Positions 58,775-64,000 of a stretch of DNA of 64,000 nucleotides are shown piece after piece. Source of the DNA: Holophaga sp. (GTDB lineage: Bacteria > Acidobacteriota > Holophagae > Holophagales > Holophagaceae); the NCBI GenBank assembly GCA_016715205.1, contig JADKBC010000001.1, positions 1 through 64,000 of the forward strand, given 5' to 3'. Below the pieces are notes generated by a model. The model was not told where the DNA came from. It made no database searches and saw only the letters and a program-made list of their open reading frames with translations. The position numbers and the translations under genes are program-made. The stretch's first letter is position 1, and every line of letters begins with the position of its first letter.

Positions 58775-60077
58775 GTTGGGAAGTTCCACATAGCTTCCCC
58801 AACCTGAAGCCCGTCCAGTACCAAAGCCCCGAAAGACCCACTGCCACAGCGCCCACGGGCACGGCCGCCCAGGTGAGCAAGGCGGGCGCCCAGGCACCCA
58901 GGAAATCCCCCCCACGGTAGACAAAGGTGTCGATGAAGGGCTTGGATTTGTATTTCTCGTCGGGGCCCAGAGGGATATAGAGAATTTCCCGGGCGGGGCG
59001 ATCCACCGCGTAATGCAGGCCGCGCCGCAGCACCTGGAAGACCGCCAGCACCGCGAAGGTGGGCCAGAGCCACAGGGCACCAAAGCCCACCAGACTGAGC
59101 ACCGGGAGCAGTACCAACACCGGCCGGAGGCCGAAGGTGCTGATCAGGCGGCTGGTCAGGAAGAGTTGCGTGACCAGGGTCAGCACATTCACCCAGAAAT
59201 CGATGCGGGCGAACGCCGCCGCCCGGGCCGACTGGGTGGCAAAGGCCTTCGCAACAATGGCGCCCTGGGCCATGTACAAAAACGTGGTGGTCAGAGTAAA
59301 GAGCAGCATGTAGGCACAGATGAGCTGCAGGTAGCGGGACTGGGTGATCAGACGCAGGCCTTCCATCAGGCCCGGCCCGGGCTCCCGCGCGCCACCTGCC
59401 TCGTTGCCCAGCTTGTGCAGCCGCGCCAGGGCCAATACGCACTGCACCGCCAGTTCCAGAAAGGCCGCCGCCACCAGCACCAGAGCCGAAGGCGTGGCCT
59501 TGAAGGGCAAGGTGAACCCCAACAGAGCACCCTGGCTGAGCCCCTCCGTGAGCCCCGCGCCCAGGATCGCGCCCAGGGTCCCGCCCATGGCGATGAATCC
59601 GAACAGGCGCTTGCCCTGGTGTTCATCGAAGAGATCGCCCATGAAGCCCCAGAAGACGCTCACCACAAACAGGTTGTACACGCTCAGCCAGATGTAGAAG
59701 GTATAGCCCAGCACCACGCCGCCATGGCCTGGGAGCAGGCGGAAGAGCAGAAAGAAAAGCACTAGGTTGAGCCCAAAGAACCGGTAGGCCATGGGGATGA
59801 AACGACGGCGTGGGAGCTTTGATACCAGGGCCGCGAAGGCTGGGTTGGCCAGCAACATCACCAGCAGGGTGCCGGTCATCAGCCAGGGCAATTTGTCGGC
59901 GCCCCGGGCAATGCCCATGGCTTCCCGGAGGGGTCGCAGCAGGTAGTAGCCCAGCATCAAACAAAAGAAATAGGCCGAGGACAACAACAGGGCCTGTCCT
60001 TCGCCGGGGCACACCTTGACCAGGCGTCCCAACAGGCTTGCGGGGGCCCAACTGGAAGGACTTTGAGAGCTGGACAT
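58758..60077 (-). CDS. Membrane transporter resembling NTP/NDP translocases (or MFS)
   Basis: The 439-residue protein has about 11-12 hydrophobic helices. AYFFCLMLGYYLLRPLREAMGI, SVFWGFMGDLFDEHQGKRLFGFIAMGG and, near the end, PAREILYIPLGPDEKYKSKPFIDTFVYRGGD recall the TLC/ATP-ADP antiporter family, first known from intracellular bacteria and plastids but with relatives in free-living bacteria. Many such relatives are annotated only as MFS. The charged residues of the C-terminal motif argue for a nucleotide or phosphorylated substrate (inference). Start 60077 has GAGG five bases upstream. Confidence 0.7.
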   Translation of the reverse strand: MSSSQSPSSWAPASLLGRLVKVCPGEGQALLLSSAYFFCLMLGYYLLRPLREAMGIARGADKLPWLMTGTLLVMLLANPAFAALVSKLPRRRFIPMAYRFFGLNLVLFFLLFRLLPGHGGVVLGYTFYIWLSVYNLFVVSVFWGFMGDLFDEHQGKRLFGFIAMGGTLGAILGAGLTEGLSQGALLGFTLPFKATPSALVLVAAAFLELAVQCVLALARLHKLGNEAGGAREPGPGLMEGLRLITQSRYLQLICAYMLLFTLTTTFLYMAQGAIVAKAFATQSARAAAFARIDFWVNVLTLVTQLFLTSRLISTFGLRPVLVLLPVLSLVGFGALWLWPTFAVLAVFQVLRRGLHYAVDRPAREILYIPLGPDEKYKSKPFIDTFVYRGGDFLGAWAPALLTWAAVPVGAVAVGLSGLWYWTGFRLGKLCGTSQLKDRP

Positions 60078-60099
60078 GACATCCTCGCGTGCGCAGGTC

Positions 60100-60129
60100 T
60101 TGCCAAAAGCAGGCAAGCGGTTATATATA
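60100..60129 (+). promoter_or_regulatory. Candidate promoter for the exported epimerase gene
   Basis: TTGCCA at 60100-60105 and TATATATA at 60122-60129 (spacer 16-18 depending on register). This is the most A/T-rich spot in the divergent intergenic gap and lies about 50 bases before the start at 60177. Confidence 0.5.
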
Positions 60130-60176
60130 GCATTACGATGTATCATCCTCAACGCCATGCCTTTTCTGGAGGACGC

Positions 60177-61289
60177 ATGAATCTCGCTCGTCGGCTGTTG
60201 CTGTGCTGCTCCGCCCTGGCCCTTTGGACAGGTACCTTCCTGGGCGCCGCCCCTGCGGTGAAGCCCCTGCGCATCCTGATCCTGGGCGGCACCGGCTACC
60301 TGGGCCCCGCCACCATCGAAGCCGCCCAGGCCAAGGGCCACAAGGTGACGATGTTCAACCGCGGGAAAACACGCCCGGATCTTTTCCCCGGCGTGGAAAA
60401 ACTCCATGGCGACCGCGATCCCAAGAAGGGAGACGGCCTGAAAGCGCTGGAAACAAGCGAGTGGGATGTGGTCATCGATAACAGCGCCTACTACCCGCGC
60501 ATGGTAACGGCCTCCGCCGAACTGCTGGCCAAGCGGTGCAAGCAGTACATCATCATCAGCTCCATCTCCGCCTACAAAGAACCCAACCCCGTGAACGGCG
60601 ATGAATCAGCAGCCCTGGCCACCATGCCCGATCCCACCCTGGAAAACATGGGCAAGAGCTACGAGTTCTACGGCTCCCTCAAGGCCCTCTGCGAACAGGC
60701 CGCAGAAAAAGCCATGCCTGGCCGGGTGACGGTGGTGCGCCCCGGCTACATCGTGGGCCCCGATGACAACAGCGGCCGTTTCACCTATTGGCCGGTGCGC
60801 TTTGCCAAGGGCGGCGAGATCGCCGTGCCCGGCGCCCCCACGGATCCCATCCAGATCATCGATGTGCGCGACCTGGGCCAGTGGCTGGTCAAGCTTGCGG
60901 AAGATGGCACCATGGGCACCTTCAATGCCGTCGGGCCCGACAAGACGTTGACCTGGGGCCGCGTGATCAAGGCCTGCGAGACCCTGAGCCCCGCCAAGAC
61001 CACCCTGACCTGGCTGCCCACTGAATTCGTCACCAAGCAGGAAGGCCTGGACTTCCCCATCTGGGCGCCCTTCGAAGGCGAGACCAAGGGCTTCCACACC
61101 TGGAGCAACGCCAAGGCCATCAAGGCAGGCCTGCGCTTCCGCCCCGCCGAAGAAACCGTGAAGGACACCCTGACCTGGTACAAAACCCAGGAAAACGTCG
61201 AAAAGGGCCGCAACAAATTGGCGGGCCCCAGCGCTGAAGTGGAGGCCAAGGCCCTGGCCGCCTGGAAGGCCGCGGCAAAGGCCAAGTAG
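60177..61289 (+). CDS. Exported NAD-dependent epimerase/dehydratase-like protein
   Basis: The 370-residue product begins with a signal-peptide-like segment (MNLARRLLLCCSALALWTG, then AAPAV). A Rossmann domain follows: LRILILGGTGYLGPATIEAA with MFNRGKTRPDLFPGVEKLHGDRD, IISSISAYKEP and a Tyr/Lys pair in YEFYGSLKALCEQ. This resembles the CSP41/isoflavone-reductase-like SDRs. NAD(P)-binding enzymes are normally cytosolic, so export, if real, suggests twin-arginine transport (RR at residues 5-6) or a non-redox role. The ATG at 60177 has GGAGG six bases upstream. Confidence 0.82.
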   Translation: MNLARRLLLCCSALALWTGTFLGAAPAVKPLRILILGGTGYLGPATIEAAQAKGHKVTMFNRGKTRPDLFPGVEKLHGDRDPKKGDGLKALETSEWDVVIDNSAYYPRMVTASAELLAKRCKQYIIISSISAYKEPNPVNGDESAALATMPDPTLENMGKSYEFYGSLKALCEQAAEKAMPGRVTVVRPGYIVGPDDNSGRFTYWPVRFAKGGEIAVPGAPTDPIQIIDVRDLGQWLVKLAEDGTMGTFNAVGPDKTLTWGRVIKACETLSPAKTTLTWLPTEFVTKQEGLDFPIWAPFEGETKGFHTWSNAKAIKAGLRFRPAEETVKDTLTWYKTQENVEKGRNKLAGPSAEVEAKALAAWKAAAKAK

Positions 61290-61605
61290 CCCGCGAGTCC
61301 TGGTAAAACCGGCGCACGCTAATCTGACCGCAGCGAACGCAAAATCCCACCAAGAAATAACGGATGCACAGAGCACCGCACGTTTCTTGGCGGGTTTTTG
61401 CGTTCTTTACTGTTCATCCACGGGCCTGATGGACTCGCAGGTTTTTGCCCAGTCAATTCGGCAGTTAGTCGAGTCCGAAGATGGCCTGAGAAAAGAGGGG
61501 TCGCCCCCAGTCCGCTCCCGTGGTGAAATTATTCTTTCGCCCAGTGGAGGGTCCGCGCGTCCCCTCCTCGTGGGTTGTCCCAACGATGCCGACGGAGAAT
61601 CAACC
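61290..61605. other. Intergenic leader upstream of argF
   Basis: 316 bases without a convincing gene. The frame upstream of argF is open to 61387, but the peptide (ending before MAVNLKG) is not OTCase-like. The segment holds the large inverted repeat 61335-61405. I see no clear ARG box and no strong -35/-10 pair. Confidence 0.5.
61335..61405. repeat. Imperfect 23-bp inverted repeat with 25-base loop
   Basis: Left arm 61335-61357 and right arm 61383-61405 are complementary at 21 of 23 positions (mismatches near the CCC block). The transcript would form a very stable hairpin 46 bases after the epimerase stop. The right arm contains five T but no T run follows immediately. It could terminate the upstream gene, stabilise its 3' end or regulate argF. 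Confidence 0.75.
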
Positions 61606-62598
61606 ATGGCCGTCAACCTCAAGGGTCGCAGCTTCCTCACCCTGATGGACTTCACCCCTTCCGAAGTCCGCTACCTCCTCGACCTCAGCCACGACCTGAA
61701 GACCAAGAAGCGTCAGGGCGTGTTCAACTACCTGCTCAAGGGCAAGAACGTGGTTCTGCTCTTCGAGAAGGCCTCCACCCGCACCCGCTGCGCCTTCGAA
61801 GTGGGCGCGCTGGAAGAAGGCGCCCACGTCACCTTCCTGGATTCCAACAGCTCCCAGATGGGCAAGAAGGAATCCCTGGAAGACAGCGCCAAGGTGCTAG
61901 GCCGCTTCTATGACGGCATCGAGTACCGCGGCTTCAAGCAGGAAGTGGTCGAGATGCTGGCCAAACACAGCGGCGTGCCCGTGTGGAACGGCCTCACCGA
62001 TGTGGATCACCCCACGCAGATCCTCGCCGATTTCCTCACCATCGAAGAGCACTGCGCCAAGCCCCTCAACAAGGTGAAGCTGGTGTTCTGCGGCGATATC
62101 CGCAACAACATGAGCTACGCCCTGATGTACGGCGCCGCCAAGACCGGTATGCATTTCGTGGCCCTGGGCCCCGATAGTCTGGCGCCCGATCCCAAGGTGC
62201 TGGCCGCCGCCCGCGAAGCCGCCAAGGAAACCGGCGCCATCATCGAAGTCTGCAACAACATGGAAGAGGCCGTGAAGGGCGCCGATGTGCTCTACACCGA
62301 CGTGTGGGCCAGCATGGGCGAAGAAGCCCAGATCCCCGAGCGCGTGAAGCAGCTCACCCCTTACAAGGTGACCATGGAAATGATCAAGGCCACCGGCAAC
62401 CCCGATGTGCTCTTCCTCCACTGCCTGCCCGCCTTCCACGATTTCGAAACCAAGCTCGCCAAGGAACAGAAAGAGCTGGGCTTCGATATCCGCGAAGTGA
62501 CCGACGAAGTCTTCCGAAGCCGCCACAGCGTGGTGTTCGACGAAGCCGAAAACCGAATGCACACCATCAAGGCCGTGATGGTCGCGACGATGGGGTAA
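61606..62598 (+). CDS. argF: Ornithine carbamoyltransferase
   Basis: Forms citrulline from ornithine and carbamoyl phosphate in arginine synthesis. The 330-residue product has the carbamoyl-phosphate motif STRTR (57-61), WNGLTDVDHPTQILADFLT, and the ornithine-loop HCLPAFHD; DEAENRMHTIKAVM closes it. The DVDHPTQ/HCLPAFHD form and the length fit the anabolic/catabolic ArgF/ArcB group. GGAG lies eight bases before the ATG at 61606. No other arg gene is adjacent. Confidence 0.96.
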   Translation: MAVNLKGRSFLTLMDFTPSEVRYLLDLSHDLKTKKRQGVFNYLLKGKNVVLLFEKASTRTRCAFEVGALEEGAHVTFLDSNSSQMGKKESLEDSAKVLGRFYDGIEYRGFKQEVVEMLAKHSGVPVWNGLTDVDHPTQILADFLTIEEHCAKPLNKVKLVFCGDIRNNMSYALMYGAAKTGMHFVALGPDSLAPDPKVLAAAREAAKETGAIIEVCNNMEEAVKGADVLYTDVWASMGEEAQIPERVKQLTPYKVTMEMIKATGNPDVLFLHCLPAFHDFETKLAKEQKELGFDIREVTDEVFRSRHSVVFDEAENRMHTIKAVMVATMG

Positions 62599-62979
62599 AG
62601 GCCTTCAACCTTCTGCGTAAACAGTTCCCAAGATAGCTGCCCCCCCAGCATCCCCCTCCTGCCTTTGACCGCGGTGCGCGGCTTGGTCTTTCGGGCGGGC
62701 GAGGGAGTAAGGGGGGGCGGGGGGTGAGAACAGGGGCCCAGCGTGGGGAAATATCAAAATCTCTCCCATTAGTCCTTCGCTTCGCCGGCAATGAACACAG
62801 TTTCCATCGTAGCTATGACTGTCGACGGCAACCCCCTGACTTTGACGTCTCCTCAAGTGCCGTGAAATGCGTTGTGCCAGACATTTTATTGACCATCTTC
62901 CGGGTGCCCGCGCATTTTCCACCTCCGCGGGTGTCAAGCATTCTCCAAGCTCCGCATCATCTTCAGCCTCACTGTCCTG
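62599..62979. other. Intergenic region between argF and the MFS gene
   Basis: About 380 bases in which I find no supported gene. It includes a G-rich tract (62693-62736) and, towards 62947, codons that already read as the N-terminus of the MFS transporter without a start codon. No terminator with a T run follows argF. Confidence 0.5.
62693..62736 (+). other. G-run cluster, potential G-quadruplex
   Basis: Successive runs GGG (62693-62695), GGG (62697-62699), GGG (62703-62705), seven G (62711-62717), six G (62719-62724) and GGGG (62733-62736) separated by 1-8 bases on the plus strand, between argF and the MFS gene. Confidence 0.5.
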
Positions 62980-64000
62980 GTGGCCGCTCTGGGCTACTTC
63001 GTGGACATGTTCGATCTGCTGCTCTTTCCCATCGTGCGGCAGCCAAGCCTCACGGCGCTGGGCGTGGCTCCGGGCGATGCGCAGATCTCGGCCACGTACC
63101 TGCTGCTCAACGCGCAGATGGTGGGCATGCTGTTGGGCGGCATCCTGTGGGGTGTGTTGGGCGACAAGAAAGGACGTTTGTCCACGCTCTTCGGCAGCAT
63201 CGCGCTCTACTCCGTGGCCAATATCGCCAATGCCTTCGTGCACGGGATTCCAGCCTATGCCGTGTGGCGCTTTCTCGCGGGGTTGGGCCTCGCCGGAGAG
63301 CTCGGTGCGGCGGTCACCCTGGTGAGCGAAATCCTGCCTCGGGATCTGCGGGCCTATGGCACGGCCATCGTGGCGGGGGTGGGGATTTTCGGGACCGTGG
63401 CCGCCAGTTTGGTGGGCAAGTATCTGCCCTGGCGCGCGGCCTACCTGGTGGGTGGTGGACTGGGCCTACTGCTTCTGGCCACGCGCTTCAGCCTCCGGGA
63501 AAGCGGGATGTTCCAAAATCTTGGCCACCAGGATGTGAAGCGCGGGGATTTCTTCAGCCTCTTCACCAACTGGGAGCGTTTCTGGCGCTATCTGCGCTGC
63601 ATCCTGATCGGCCTGCCCACGTGGTTTGTGGTGGCCATCCTCATTACCTCAGCGCCGGAATTCGCCCCCAAGATCGGTGTCACCGGTCCCGTGAACGCGG
63701 GCACGGCCGTGGCCTTCTGCTACAGCGGCATCACCGTGGGCAGTCTGGCCTCGGGCATCCTCAGCCAACTGTGGGGCTCCCGACGCAAGGTCGTGCTGCT
63801 CTTCATCCTGGGCACCCTGGCCGGCGTCACCGTCTACCTGAGCGTGCACGGCCTTTCGCCCTTGATGCTGTATCTATTGGCGGGCTTCCTGGGCCTGGCT
63901 ACCGGTTATTGGGCTGTGTTTGTTACTATCGCCGCCGAGCAGTTCGGTACCAACCTGCGTTCCACCGTGGCCACCACCGTACCCAATTTCGTGCGGGGCG
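62980..64000 (+). CDS. MFS transporter (partial; start unclear, runs off window)
   Basis: The frame encodes an MFS protein: TM1 with ALGYFVDMFDLLLFPIVRQ, then the loop LGDKKGRLSTLFGS (the MFS 'GxxxDrxGRR' motif A), RFLAGLGLAGELGAAVTLVSE and a second half beginning FWRYLRCILIGLPTWF. The Asp pair in TM1 and the 'LAGELG' helix suggest a metabolite:H+ or organic-acid symporter. Homology-like sequence starts by 62947 (KLRIIFSLTVL), but between the in-frame stop at 62890 and 62980 there is no ATG, GTG or TTG; the first canonical start, GTG 62980, would trim TM1. A GTG at 62931 lies one frame off, so a small indel is possible. Confidence 0.75.
   Translation, partial: MAALGYFVDMFDLLLFPIVRQPSLTALGVAPGDAQISATYLLLNAQMVGMLLGGILWGVLGDKKGRLSTLFGSIALYSVANIANAFVHGIPAYAVWRFLAGLGLAGELGAAVTLVSEILPRDLRAYGTAIVAGVGIFGTVAASLVGKYLPWRAAYLVGGGLGLLLLATRFSLRESGMFQNLGHQDVKRGDFFSLFTNWERFWRYLRCILIGLPTWFVVAILITSAPEFAPKIGVTGPVNAGTAVAFCYSGITVGSLASGILSQLWGSRRKVVLLFILGTLAGVTVYLSVHGLSPLMLYLLAGFLGLATGYWAVFVTIAAEQFGTNLRSTVATTVPNFVRG

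Noticed and set aside
61335..61405. Integron attC site or inverted terminal repeats of a mobile element
   Set aside because: No GTTRRRY/RYYYAAC core sites, no integrase or transposase, and no direct repeats flanking the hairpin.
61520..61545. ARG-box-like TGAA...TTC sequence upstream of argF
   Set aside because: The half-sites are too close (four bases instead of six between TGAA and TTC) and no tandem box is present.
1..64000. tRNA, rRNA, riboswitch or CRISPR features
   Set aside because: I looked through the intergenic gaps, all short except two, and found no cloverleaf, conserved aptamer core or regularly spaced repeats.

Overview
This is a 64 kb, high-G+C (by eye a little over 60%), gene-dense bacterial chromosome segment with no rRNA, tRNA, CRISPR array, transposase or phage gene that I can see. 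The gene content (11-subunit nuo operon joined to F0 ATP-synthase genes, type IV pilus/type II secretion parts, yceD-rpmF-plsX, a large nucleotide-sugar region) and the protein style fit a Gram-negative, respiring Acidobacteriota, perhaps class Holophagae. That assignment is an impression, not a computed result. Start and stop codons of neighbouring genes very often overlap (ATGA, GTGA, TGATG), and five of seven convergent gene pairs overlap at their 3' ends.

Layout. 0-12 kb: a truncated beta-propeller sensor, a TPR protein, fabI, then a leftward unit of a peptide-type solute-binding protein, two short permeases and a Bcp peroxiredoxin without ATPase genes. A rightward ABC exporter half, a GAF-GAF-GGDEF cyclase and a secreted esterase/TPR protein follow, then a leftward PilB/GspE ATPase. 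12.3-24.96 kb: nuoABCDHIJKLMN running without a break into atpZ-atpI-atpB-atpE and closed by a strong terminator; nuoEFG and the F1 genes are absent here. 25-29.6 kb: an unrecognised conserved protein, a STAS protein and a receiver/PP2C phosphatase with an apparent C-terminal frameshift, then a leftward DMT transporter and a DUF1573 protein.

29.6-46.5 kb is a surface-glycan region. Its first half makes dTDP-L-rhamnose (rmlA, C, D, B) with glycosyltransferases and an RgpF-like protein. Its second half is a striking set: acylating acetaldehyde dehydrogenase, 4-hydroxy-2-oxovalerate aldolase, an SDR, an HpcH/HpaI aldolase, a ThDP-dependent acetolactate-synthase-like enzyme, rfbF-rfbG-rfbH and a second SDR. 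I read it as a route to a CDP-3,6-dideoxyhexose that receives a carbon branch from a 2-oxo acid (yersiniose-like logic), with the aldolase pair possibly making an extended donor. The HpcH and ThDP genes are visibly lower in G+C than their surroundings.

46.5-64 kb: a PilR-type sigma-54 regulator and a GspG-like pseudopilin coupled to yceD-rpmF-plsX and pyrH; a hybrid histidine kinase; a GlcD-like oxidase coupled to a Kelch protein; a threonine-synthase homologue that has lost its PLP lysine; a glycerophosphodiesterase; a nucleotide-transporter-like membrane protein; an exported NAD-dependent epimerase; argF preceded by a large inverted repeat; and an MFS transporter cut by the window edge. Two or three genes show one-base frame breaks, two of them at G runs, so sequencing error should be excluded before biology is inferred from them.
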